Below are positions 56,137-64,000 of a stretch of 64,000 nt of DNA, piece by piece (position 1 is the first letter of the stretch; each line of letters starts with the position of its first letter). The notes below the pieces were generated by a model. It had not been told where the DNA came from and ran no database searches. It saw only the letters and a program-made list of their open reading frames with translations. This stretch comes from Hyphomicrobiales bacterium (GTDB lineage Bacteria > Pseudomonadota > Alphaproteobacteria > Rhizobiales > Rhizobiaceae): the NCBI GenBank assembly GCA_900472175.1, contig UCHD01000019.1:118769-182768 (forward strand), given 5' to 3'. A program made the translations under genes and the position numbers.

Positions 56137-57260
56137 TGGCCCGGTTTTCCGTTACCTACTGGATCGGCGTCGGGACAGAGGCGGATGCCCGCGCCCGTGC
56201 TCTGGAGATTGCCGTCGAGCAGACGGTCGAAATCCCGCGCGATATCGTACCGGCCGGTTACATCGAGGACGAGATTCTCGGGCAGATCGAAAGCGTCCTG
56301 CCCTGCACCGATACACGTGGCGGGTTCCTCACGGAAATCTCCTATAGCGAAGACGATATCGGTGACGATTTTCCGCAACTGCTGAACATCGTCTTTGGCA
56401 ATTCCTCGATCCGGACACAGACCGGGGTCGAGACGATGACGCTGTCGCCCGCGATCATCAAGCTGGTATCCGGTCCCCGGTTCGGAATACCGGGGCTGCG
56501 CGAGCGCACCGGTGTCAAACAGGGGCCGATCCTGATGTCGGCCATCAAGCCGGTCGGCCTCTCCACAGCCGAACTTGCCGGGCTCGCCCGTCAGTTTGCT
56601 TTGGGCGGAATGGACTACGTGAAAGACGACCATGGTCTTGCCAATCAGAAGACATCGCCGTTTGCCGAGCGTGTGAAAGCCTGCACCGATGCCATCGGCG
56701 ACGCCAATGCAAAAACCGGCTTTGCGACCACCTATGTGCCGAACATCACCGGTCCGTCCGACCAGATATTCGAGCGCGCCTTCATGGCCAAGGAGATGGG
56801 AGCCGGTGGTGTCATGCTGGCGCCATCCCTGGTTGGTTTCGACGTATCGCGAGCCCTGGCCGCCAACCCGGACTTTGCCTTGCCGATCGTATCCCATCCG
56901 ACCTTCGGCGGAACGAACGTCATCACCCCGACCACCGGCTTTTCCCATCGCTTCTTCTATGGGGTTCTGCAGCGACTGATGGGTGTCGATGCTGTGATCT
57001 ATCCGAACTTTGGTGGCCGTTTCAGCTTTTCGCGGGATGAATGCCTGGCGATCGTCGATGGCTGCACGAGCGATCTCGGTGGTCTGAAACCGATCCTACC
57101 CGCTCCCGGCGGCGGCATGACCTTCGAGCGCGTGCCGGAAATGCGGGATGCCTATGGAGAGACCGTCATGTATCTGATTGGCGGTGCGCTTCTGCGCGAA
57201 AAGTCCGACCTTCCCGCCGCCTGCCGCAAGCTCATCGACGCCGTTCGCAGCTGTAGATGA
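56136..57260 (+). CDS. RuBisCO-like protein (form IV)
   Basis: 374 residues with the RuBisCO large-subunit barrel. Equivalent positions: Lys138 (K175, in SAIKPVGLS), Lys163-Asp164-Asp165-His166 (K201-D-D-E204), His254 (SHPTF), PNFGGR at loop 6 where K334 is missing, GGG at 325-327. The loss of K177, E204 and K334 excludes carboxylase activity. Characterised form IV enzymes are enolases (MtnW) or isomerases of 5-methylthioribulose-1-phosphate, so an aldose/ketose isomerase or decarboxylase-like role is expected. Its ATG overlaps the transketolase stop. It ends the mtnK operon. Confidence 0.92.
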   Translation: MARFSVTYWIGVGTEADARARALEIAVEQTVEIPRDIVPAGYIEDEILGQIESVLPCTDTRGGFLTEISYSEDDIGDDFPQLLNIVFGNSSIRTQTGVETMTLSPAIIKLVSGPRFGIPGLRERTGVKQGPILMSAIKPVGLSTAELAGLARQFALGGMDYVKDDHGLANQKTSPFAERVKACTDAIGDANAKTGFATTYVPNITGPSDQIFERAFMAKEMGAGGVMLAPSLVGFDVSRALAANPDFALPIVSHPTFGGTNVITPTTGFSHRFFYGVLQRLMGVDAVIYPNFGGRFSFSRDECLAIVDGCTSDLGGLKPILPAPGGGMTFERVPEMRDAYGETVMYLIGGALLREKSDLPAACRKLIDAVRSCR

Positions 57261-57303
57261 GCCTCTCATGCCGATTAAACGCGCGTTCGGTCCGGCCGAT
57301 GCC

Positions 57304-58359
57304 CTATTCTTTCTCCGACCGCTGCAGCATGCCGAAAAGGTCGCGTGGATCATCAGGGTCGGCGATCATGTCGAGGTCCTGGTAGAAGCCCGTCCTATTC
57401 AACTTGCTGCGGATATACCGCAGCGCTGAAAAATCCTCGATTGCAAATCCGACGCTGTCGAACAGCGTGATCTGGGCGGGGTCACGGCGGCCGATGGCCT
57501 CACCGTTAACAACCTTCCACATCTCGGTTACCGGATATTCGGGCGGCATCTGCTGTATCTCTCCCTCGATGCGCGTCTGCGGCGTGAATTCCACAAACGT
57601 GTCGGCACGGCTGAGAATGTCGTGATGCAGCTCGGTCTTGCCCGGACAATCACCGCCGACGGCGTTGATATGGACCCCAGCACCAACCATGTTGTCTGTC
57701 AGAATGGTGGCAAACTGCTTGTCGGCCGTGCAGGTGGTGATGATGCCGGCGCCTTCGATCGCAGCTTGCGACGAGGTGCAGGCGGTTACCTTCAAGCCCG
57801 AGTGAGCGAGGTTGTGCACGGTCTTTGACGTTGCCAGCGGGTCGATGTCGTAGAGTTGCACATGGTCGATACCGCACACCGCTTTGAACGCCAGCGCCTG
57901 AAACTCCGCCTGTGCGCCGTTGCCGATGATGGCCATTGTGCGTGCGCCCTTCGGCGCAAGATGCCTGGCGACCATTGCCGAGGTGGCGGCCGTGCGAAGC
58001 GCCGTCAGCAGCGTCATCTCGGTCAAGAGAACAGGATAGCCGGTGGAAACTTCCGCCAGCAGCCCGAAAGCCGTGACCGTCTGCAGACCCTGCGCCATGT
58101 TCTTCGGATGTCCGTTGACATATTTGAAGCTGTAGATCTCGCCGTCCGAGGTCGGCATCAGTTCGATGACACCTTCCTTGGAATGGGAGGCAATGCGGGG
58201 TGTCTTGTCGAACAGGTCCCAGCGCCGGAAATCGGTTTCGATCACATCAGCCAATTCCACCATCACTGTCTCGATACCAACAGCATGAACAAGGCGCATC
58301 ATGTTGGCGACACTGACAAACGGGACGAGCGCTTTTTCCGATGGGAGGTGCGAGTGCAT
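57304..58359 (-). CDS. Ornithine cyclodeaminase family protein
   Basis: 351 residues. KYVNGHPKN, LTALRTAATSAMVARHLAPKGARTMAIIGNGAQAEFQ (NAD-binding glycine motif) and the substrate-acidic GGDCPGKTELH are typical. Ornithine cyclodeaminases convert ornithine to proline and ammonia; the family also contains ketimine reductases and alanine dehydrogenases. Adjacent to putrescine-degradation genes on the same strand, so an ornithine link is reasonable. The ATG with AAGGA upstream is chosen over a longer one. Confidence 0.88.
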   Translation of the reverse strand: MHSHLPSEKALVPFVSVANMMRLVHAVGIETVMVELADVIETDFRRWDLFDKTPRIASHSKEGVIELMPTSDGEIYSFKYVNGHPKNMAQGLQTVTAFGLLAEVSTGYPVLLTEMTLLTALRTAATSAMVARHLAPKGARTMAIIGNGAQAEFQALAFKAVCGIDHVQLYDIDPLATSKTVHNLAHSGLKVTACTSSQAAIEGAGIITTCTADKQFATILTDNMVGAGVHINAVGGDCPGKTELHHDILSRADTFVEFTPQTRIEGEIQQMPPEYPVTEMWKVVNGEAIGRRDPAQITLFDSVGFAIEDFSALRYIRSKLNRTGFYQDLDMIADPDDPRDLFGMLQRSEKE

Positions 58360-58509
58360 CGAAATATCCTTTTTGAGCGCGATCTGCGCTTGGAAACGAT
58401 TGAGCAAGGTGCGCCGCATCGCGGGTTTTTGGCCGATGCGGCATACAGATCGAGACGCTGATAACGGCCGCAGCCTCGCCCTCGGGTTTGGCAGCGGCCG
58501 GTTCAGTTT

Positions 58510-59901
58510 CTATCGAAGCAGAGCCAGATCGGCTTCGGCAAGGTCAAGAGCCACCAGCAGGCGATCTACGGCGAGGTCGATCGTTTCGCGGGTCCAAACC
58601 AGTGGTGGTGACATGATGAGGGTGTCGCCGGTCGCACGGATCATCAAGCCGTTGCGGACCGCGTGATCCCTTACCTTGATCGCGGCGGATCCGTCCGGCT
58701 TGAAGCGTGTCCGTTCAGCCTTGTCACTGACGATTTCAATCGCTCCCATCAGCCCGATCGACCGTGTCTGCCCGACCAGCGGATGATCGTTCAGCCGTCT
58801 GGCCAGTTCCTTGGCAAGATAGGGGCCGGTGTCGGTCCGGACCCGCTCGACAAGCCCCTCATTCTCGATGATTTCCAGGTTTTTCAAGGCGACCGCGCAG
58901 CACACGGGGTGGCCGGAATAGGTGTAGCCGTGGTTGAATTCACCGCCCTTTTCCACCAGCGTATTGGCAATCCGGTCTCCGACCAGGAGGGCTGACAGCG
59001 GCTGATAGCCGGAGGTCAGCGCCTTTGCGGTCGTGATCGTGTCGGCTTCGATGCCGAACGTGGTTGCTGCGAACCATTCGCCGGTGCGGCCGTAACCGGT
59101 AATGACTTCATCGAGCATCAGGAGGATATCGTATTTCCTGCAGATTCGCTGGACTTCCGGCCAGTAGCTGGCAGGTGGGATCCTCACACCGCCTGCCCCC
59201 ATGACTGGCTCGCCGATGAAAGCCGCGACCTTGTCGGCGCCGGCGGCAAGGATCGCTTCCTCGATGGCATGCGCCGCCCGCAGGCCAAACGCATCATCGC
59301 TCTCTCCGGGCAAAGCCAGTTCGTACGCATAAGGTTCCATCACATGGACGATGTTGGGCACCATGCCGCCCATCTGCTTGTGCATATGGCTCATGCCGCC
59401 GAGCGAGGCGCCGGCGACAGTCGATCCGTGATAGGCATTGTTGCGCGAGATGATGATGGTCTTTTCCGGCTTGCCCTCGAGCGCCCAGTAGTGGCGCACG
59501 AGACGAACGGCGGTATCGTTCGATTCCGAACCGGACGATCCGTAGAAAACCTGGTTGATATTTGGCGGGGCAAGTTCGGCAAGCTTGGCAGACAGTTGCA
59601 CCGGAGCTGGCGTCGCGCATTTGAAGAAGGCATTGTAGTAGGGCAGTTCGCGCATCTGTGCGGCGGCAACATCCGCCAGTTCGTCGCGGCCATACCCAAT
59701 GTTGACGCACCAGAGCCCGGCCATCGCATCGAGAAGTTCACCGCCTTCGCTATCGTAGATGAAGGGTCCTTCGCCGCGCACGATCATGCGCGATCCTTGG
59801 GCTCGGAGTTCCTTGTGGTCGGTGAATGGATGGAGAAAATGCGCAGCATCCTGCGCCTGCAACTCCGGCAGGGAATATTTGTGGTTCGAAAGGGTCATCA
59901 T
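58510..59901 (-). CDS. Class III aminotransferase (putrescine/GABA-pyruvate type, SpuC-like)
   Basis: 463 residues. PLP fold type I, aminotransferase III: GSSGSESNDTAVRLVRHYWALEGKPEKT, LMLDEVITGYGRTG (Asp264), Lys293 in TTAKALTSGYQPLSA and a C-terminal RATGDTLIMSPPL. The group includes Pseudomonas SpuC (putrescine:pyruvate) and omega-amino acid aminotransferases. In a putrescine cluster it may transaminate putrescine or 4-aminobutyrate. Confidence 0.88.
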   Translation of the reverse strand: MMTLSNHKYSLPELQAQDAAHFLHPFTDHKELRAQGSRMIVRGEGPFIYDSEGGELLDAMAGLWCVNIGYGRDELADVAAAQMRELPYYNAFFKCATPAPVQLSAKLAELAPPNINQVFYGSSGSESNDTAVRLVRHYWALEGKPEKTIIISRNNAYHGSTVAGASLGGMSHMHKQMGGMVPNIVHVMEPYAYELALPGESDDAFGLRAAHAIEEAILAAGADKVAAFIGEPVMGAGGVRIPPASYWPEVQRICRKYDILLMLDEVITGYGRTGEWFAATTFGIEADTITTAKALTSGYQPLSALLVGDRIANTLVEKGGEFNHGYTYSGHPVCCAVALKNLEIIENEGLVERVRTDTGPYLAKELARRLNDHPLVGQTRSIGLMGAIEIVSDKAERTRFKPDGSAAIKVRDHAVRNGLMIRATGDTLIMSPPLVWTRETIDLAVDRLLVALDLAEADLALLR

Positions 59902-60158
59902 CGTGTCCTTGATTTTCTGGTGTGTGGTGAAACAAGGTCAGATGGACACGGGTGGGGAATAGCCGATACGGGCACACAGCAGCATCAGTTCGGCATGAAG
60001 CGTCCGCGCCGATGGCGTGGAAACAAATTCATGCTCTCTGCGCACTGCATCCTTCGTCATAAGATGGTCTTTCGCGGAAACCGGTTGCTTGTCCATACCG
60101 ACGATATCCGCCGGCTGCCGATGCGGCAATACGGTTTTGCCTTCGTCTTCGATTGACG

Positions 60159-61454
60159 TCAAAGACCGAGCCTGTCGCGCAGCCCATACCACCAGGCACC
60201 GAGCATGGTAAGCGGAACGCGAAAAGTCTTGCCGCCCGGAAACGGAAGGTTGGGCAGCGCGCTCCAGACATCGTAGCGTTCCGCATGACCGGCCACCATT
60301 TCGCCGAGGATCTTGCCAAGCAGGTGCGTGGTGGTGACGCCATGTCCGCTGTCGCCATGGGAAAAATAGACCGTGTCGGACAGTCTGCCCATATGCGGAA
60401 TGCGCGTCAGGGTCAGGGCAAAATTACCGCTCCAGGCATAGTCGATCTTCACTTTGGCCAGTTGCGGAAAGGTCTTCAGCATGTTCGGCCGTATGACTGC
60501 GGTCAGATCCTTCGGATCCTGGCCGCCATAACCGATGCCGCCACCGTATAGCAGCCGGTTGTCTGCGGTGCGGCGGTAGTAATCGAGAACGTAATTGGCA
60601 TCCTCGACGCAGTAGTTGGCTGGCAGCAGGGTTTCGATCAATCCGGCCTCAAGCGGTTCCGTCGCCAGTACCTGGCTTGAAACCGGCATCATCCGGCCGC
60701 CGATCTCCGGCAGCAGTTCACCGAGATAGGCATTGCCGCAGACAAGCACATATTTCGCCCGCACCGAACCCGTGCGAGTACGAACCACAGGTGAAGATCC
60801 TTTATCGACGCCGGTCACGCGCGAACTTTCGAAAATCCGCCCGCCGAGGCTTTCGACCGCTGCGGCCTCGCCCAGTACCAGATTGAGCGGATGGATATGT
60901 CCGCCAAACCGGTCGATCATGCCACCGGCGTAGCGGCCGCAGCGGACATAGTTGCCAACGTCTGCCCTGGATACCATGTCGAGACCGGCATGGCCGCGCG
61001 CCTGCCAATGCGCACGGTGGTCCGCCATTTCGCGCATCTGCTTGTCGGTGAAGGCAGCGAAGAACCCACCATCGACCAGATCACAATTGATCGCGTATTT
61101 CGCCACGCGCTCGCGGATGATGTTGCCGCCTTCCAGGGACATGGCCGCCAGTTTCGAGGCCTTTTCCGGCCCGTAGCGCTTGGCGATCGTCTCCAGGTCG
61201 CGGCTATAGCCATTGACGATCTGGCCGCCGTTGCGCCCGGAGGCACCGTAACCGATCCGTTCGCCTTCGAGCACGACGACGGAAAAGCCGCGCTCGGCCA
61301 GTTCCAACGCTGCCGAAATACCGGTAAAGCCTGCGCCGATGATACAGACATCCGCCGAGGTCTCACCTTGCAGGATGGGCCGCAGACGCCGGTCGTTTGC
61401 CGAGGCCGCGTACCAGGACGGCGCATGGCCGGGATTGGTGGGGGCGATTTTCAT
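60159..61454 (-). CDS. puuB: Gamma-glutamylputrescine oxidase-like FAD oxidoreductase
   Basis: 431 residues. FAD motif CIIGAGFTGISAALELAERG (about 38-57), GYGASGRNGGQIVNGYS, and the C-terminal GDSGHGVTTTHLLGKILGEM typical of DadA/PuuB. Adjacent to PuuA with one base between. PuuB oxidises gamma-glutamylputrescine to an aldehyde, producing peroxide. The 257 bases between it and the aminotransferase gene contain only a weak minus-strand frame. Confidence 0.88.
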   Translation of the reverse strand: MKIAPTNPGHAPSWYAASANDRRLRPILQGETSADVCIIGAGFTGISAALELAERGFSVVVLEGERIGYGASGRNGGQIVNGYSRDLETIAKRYGPEKASKLAAMSLEGGNIIRERVAKYAINCDLVDGGFFAAFTDKQMREMADHRAHWQARGHAGLDMVSRADVGNYVRCGRYAGGMIDRFGGHIHPLNLVLGEAAAVESLGGRIFESSRVTGVDKGSSPVVRTRTGSVRAKYVLVCGNAYLGELLPEIGGRMMPVSSQVLATEPLEAGLIETLLPANYCVEDANYVLDYYRRTADNRLLYGGGIGYGGQDPKDLTAVIRPNMLKTFPQLAKVKIDYAWSGNFALTLTRIPHMGRLSDTVYFSHGDSGHGVTTTHLLGKILGEMVAGHAERYDVWSALPNLPFPGGKTFRVPLTMLGAWWYGLRDRLGL

Positions 61455-61455
61455 G

Positions 61456-62814
61456 TCAGACCGTCCTGATGTAGGCGTCGTACTCGACGTCCGTCACTCT
61501 GAGGGAGAATTCCGAAAGTTCCTGCCGCTTGCAGGCCGTGTAGAGCGACCGGTATTGCGGCCCGAGCGTCGCATAGGCAAAGCCCGAGCGTGCAAAGCTC
61601 TGCAAGGCATAATCCCAGTTGGTCGGAAGCGGCTGGTGGCTGACGGCATGATCGTCACCCGTAATGGCACCGCCCGGCCTGGTCTTTTCCTTCATCCCGG
61701 TCAAAGCAGCACCGAGGATCATCGCCAGAACCAGATAGGGATTGCTATCGGACCCCGCGACGCGGTGCTCGATGCGTGTCGCCGGTTTGCTCGCGGTGAT
61801 CACCCGCACCGCGGCAGAGCGATTGTCGAACCCCCAGGAGGCATAGGTCGGCGCATGTTCGCTCGGCCGCAAACGTCGGTAGGAATTGAGATGTGGAGCA
61901 AACACCGCCATGCTGTCGCCCATGTTTTCGAGAAGCCCGCCGACCGCGTGCATCAACGTTTCGGATGGTCCGTCTTCCCCAACAAAAATGTTGCGTCCCC
62001 CCTCGTCGAGAATGGAGAAATGCACATGCATGCCGGAGCCGGCCTGCGTTCCATAGGGTTTGGCCATGAAGGTGGCGTCGAGATCGTGCCTGCGGGCAAC
62101 GCCCTTGACGATACGCTTCAACAACACGGCATAGTCGGCAGCCTTGAGTGCATCCGGCACATGATTGAGATTGATCTCATATTGCCCCGGGCCGTTTTCA
62201 CGCAGTGTCGTATCGGCGGGCACGCCTTGGGCGCGGCACGCGGTCGCAATGTCGTGAAAAACATGCTCGAAATCCTGCAGTTCCGAAATCGACAGGACCT
62301 GCGTCTGCCCCGTATGCCAGCGTCCCTCGCGGGTATTGGGCGGGCGCACCGGATCGAGGGCCGAGCGGACCGGGTCGATCAGGTAGAATTCCAGCTCGGT
62401 CGCCACGACCGGCGTCAGCTTCAACTTGGCAAATCGCTGCATCACGTCGACCAGCGTCTGGCGCGGATCGCTGTAGAAGCCGGTACCATCGGGGTTCTTC
62501 ATGCCGAGCAGGACCTGCGCTGTCGGGCGGCTGAGCCAGGTCACGCGTGAGAGTGTTCCAGGAACGGGAAAACACAGGCCATCGGGATCGCCGGTTCCCT
62601 CCGCCAGGCCGGCATCGTTGACATCGCGTCCCCAGATGTCGAGCGCATAGACGGAGCGCGGAATGGCCATGCCTTTCATCAGCACATCCAGCGCCCGGTC
62701 GCGCGGAATCCACTTGCCGCGTGGCACGCCGTTGACGTCGATCACGAAGGCTTCCAGCACTTCGATGTCAGGGTTGCTGCTTATAAAGTCAGACGCTTCA
62801 TTCTCATCTATCAT
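61456..62814 (-). CDS. puuA: Gamma-glutamylputrescine synthetase (glutamine-synthetase family)
   Basis: 452 residues. GS motifs: VVATELEFYLI (metal glutamates), ENGPGQYEINL, KPYGTQAGSGMHVHFS, SYRRLRPSEHAPTYASWGFDNRSAAVRV and RIEHRVAGSDSNPYLVLAMIL. It lacks the adenylylation loop of GlnA and starts ENEASDFISSN like PuuA. It glutamylates putrescine with ATP. First gene of the operon puuA-puuB, divergent from the GntR gene. Confidence 0.9.
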   Translation of the reverse strand: MIDENEASDFISSNPDIEVLEAFVIDVNGVPRGKWIPRDRALDVLMKGMAIPRSVYALDIWGRDVNDAGLAEGTGDPDGLCFPVPGTLSRVTWLSRPTAQVLLGMKNPDGTGFYSDPRQTLVDVMQRFAKLKLTPVVATELEFYLIDPVRSALDPVRPPNTREGRWHTGQTQVLSISELQDFEHVFHDIATACRAQGVPADTTLRENGPGQYEINLNHVPDALKAADYAVLLKRIVKGVARRHDLDATFMAKPYGTQAGSGMHVHFSILDEGGRNIFVGEDGPSETLMHAVGGLLENMGDSMAVFAPHLNSYRRLRPSEHAPTYASWGFDNRSAAVRVITASKPATRIEHRVAGSDSNPYLVLAMILGAALTGMKEKTRPGGAITGDDHAVSHQPLPTNWDYALQSFARSGFAYATLGPQYRSLYTACKRQELSEFSLRVTDVEYDAYIRTV

Positions 62815-62979
62815 TGTCCACCAGTTCTGTGCCGCTGCCCGGGAACGTGAAGTCGCCGGGCGTGGCGGTCTGTTGCAATATCGGCTGCAGGTGCGAAGCC
62901 GGCTTCCTCACCGAAGACCGTTTGGCTGGGTCTGCGTTGCGAGCCCGGCCATCGAGATCGCCGCGTGCTTGCGATAAAT

Positions 62980-63010
62980 TTTGATCATTATAGTTCGTAA
63001 TATGATCAAA
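62980..63010. promoter_or_regulatory. GntR operator candidate between puuA and the GntR gene
   Basis: TTTGATCAT (62980-62988) and ATGATCAAA (63002-63010) form a perfect 9-bp inverted repeat with a 13-base spacer; each arm contains the palindrome TGATCA. It lies in the 357-base divergent region; the rest of this region shows nothing else. Confidence 0.65.
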
Positions 63011-63171
63011 TTGTAAAGGGCTATCGAATTGCGGGCAAGAGACCGTCAATCGCAGTGGCCGGAGTGCGATGTCGAAAAGGGCGCGCGCAATGAGAAATCG
63101 CGCCTCGACCGGACCTCGGATTGCCCATATTGATACGAACAAGAAGGGGAGGATCAGAGCTTTTGAAACAG

Positions 63172-63876
63172 ATGGATGCGATCGGGCTGGTTTCGCTCAG
63201 CAAGCTGCCAATGGAATCGATGAAGCAATGGGTCTATCGCTGCCTGCGTCAGGCCATCATGACCGGCCGCTTTCCGCCCGGCTTGCCGGTGACCATTCAG
63301 GGGATCGCTGAAATGCTGCAGGTCAGTGCGATGCCGGTCCGCGAAGCGCTGCACAGGCTCGTCGCCGATGGCGCGCTCGAGCACCTCGACAATCGCCGTG
63401 TCCGGGTCCCCGATATCGATCCGGATAAATTCGACGAGATCATTGCCGCCCGCATTGCGCTGGAGACCGTTGCCGCGGAGCGCGCCCTCCCCTCCATCGA
63501 TTACCTGCGGATTGCGCGGCTGCAGCAGCTCGATGACGAGATCGACGTCGCCTACAAGGCCGGCAATATCGAGCAGGGCATCGAGGCCAACTTCGCGTTC
63601 CACCGCTGTCTCTATGAGGTCCGCTCGTCGGCCGTTCTACTACCGCTGATCGAATCCGTCTGGCTGCGGCTTGGCCCCTTCATGCGCGAGGCGACGGAGA
63701 ACCTCGACGAAAGCTACCGTGTCGACCGCCATGTCCAGGCTTTGGAGGCGATTGCTGCAAAGGATGTGACAGCGCTGAAGACGGCCATCGCCGCCGATAT
63801 TGAGGACGGCGCCGGACATCTGGGTCACAAGCGGTTTCTGGACGTGGAGTCGCGGTTGCTCGCCACGCGAAAATGA
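63172..63876 (+). CDS. GntR-family regulator, FadR subfamily
   Basis: 234 residues. Winged helix: QWVYRCLRQAIMTGRFPPGLPVTIQGIAEMLQVSAMPVREALHRLVADGALEHLDNRRVRVPD; effector domain with DEIIAARIALETVAAERA and NFAFHRCLYEVRSSAVLLPLIESVWLRLGPFM. The AGGGGAGG at 63145-63152 lies ten bases ahead of an in-frame TTG at 63163, so translation may begin three codons earlier. Divergent from puuA, likely controlling putrescine catabolism. Confidence 0.9.
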   Translation: MDAIGLVSLSKLPMESMKQWVYRCLRQAIMTGRFPPGLPVTIQGIAEMLQVSAMPVREALHRLVADGALEHLDNRRVRVPDIDPDKFDEIIAARIALETVAAERALPSIDYLRIARLQQLDDEIDVAYKAGNIEQGIEANFAFHRCLYEVRSSAVLLPLIESVWLRLGPFMREATENLDESYRVDRHVQALEAIAAKDVTALKTAIAADIEDGAGHLGHKRFLDVESRLLATRK

Positions 63877-64000
63877 CCGTAGCACCAGGGTCATTTGTCC
63901 GACCCCTAGAGAAAGAGCGTCGTGTGCTGCCCGCCAAGGGTTAAACACCGGTTAATTCGCCGGCTTTTTGGTCCTTCCCAGGTTGTTTATGAAATACCAT

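Noticed and set aside
59938..60192. Short minus-strand frame between puuB and the aminotransferase gene
   Set aside because: It has no recognised family, overlaps the puuB end and lacks a strong ribosome binding site; it may be a gene remnant, but nothing supports calling it.

Overview
The window is about 61% GC, densely coded DNA from an alphaproteobacterium, most probably a member of the Rhizobiaceae (Rhizobium, Agrobacterium, Ensifer or a close relative). The pointers are the density of solute-uptake systems and catabolic operons, the bifunctional aldolase/short-chain dehydrogenase of the rhizobial RhaD type, a QuiC-type fused dehydroshikimate dehydratase, and a form IV RuBisCO-like protein. 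I see no rRNA, tRNA, CRISPR array, prophage or insertion sequence. The presence of rpsU argues for chromosomal DNA.

Layout. (1) 1-7979: end of a LysR gene, then aldehyde dehydrogenase, an enolase-superfamily enzyme, a GMC oxidoreductase, a beta-hydroxyacid dehydrogenase and a trimethylamine-dehydrogenase-like flavoenzyme with an altered substrate pocket. (2) 8014-11169: OmpR/EnvZ-like two-component system divergent from a MipA/OmpV outer-membrane protein. (3) 11393-20672: peptide-type ABC transporter with a cog3964 amidohydrolase, a RidA protein, a SelA-like PLP enzyme and an IclR regulator; the two presumed control regions share a 10-base motif. (4) 20780-24438: membrane glycosylation genes (GT2, methyltransferase, GtrA, GT-C-like protein). 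(5) 24944-31662: quinate/shikimate catabolism (QuiC, shikimate dehydrogenase) with a DctPQM TRAP transporter and a divergent TetR. (6) 31704-35404: a FecBCDE-type ABC operon with a DUF1636 protein under a cobalamin riboswitch and a Zur-like box. (7) 35738-38909: rpsU, then an XRE regulator and three unrecognised small beta-rich proteins, two of them paralogues. (8) 39103-43587: hotdog thioesterase, LysR regulator and a polar amino-acid ABC transporter. (9) 44047-57260: SorC regulator, aldolase/SDR, a vapBC module, an Rbs-type sugar ABC transporter, and mtnK-mtnA-split transketolase-RuBisCO-like protein. (10) 57304-63876: ornithine cyclodeaminase, class III aminotransferase, puuB, puuA and a GntR regulator, a putrescine/polyamine module.

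The strongest candidate for an undescribed system is region 9. It combines enzymes of 5-methylthioribose salvage (MtnK, MtnA, a RuBisCO-like protein) with a two-subunit transketolase, a ketose-1-phosphate aldolase fused to an SDR domain, and a dedicated sugar importer, with matching TTGAC/GTCAA inverted repeats upstream of the regulator and between the importer and kinase operons. No nucleosidase or nucleoside phosphorylase is present, so it looks like use of an imported free (perhaps 5-modified) pentose rather than classical methionine salvage. The second candidate is the XRE plus three beta-protein locus (36452-38909), for which I recognise no function. Functions are assigned by reading family motifs by eye; no database search was possible.
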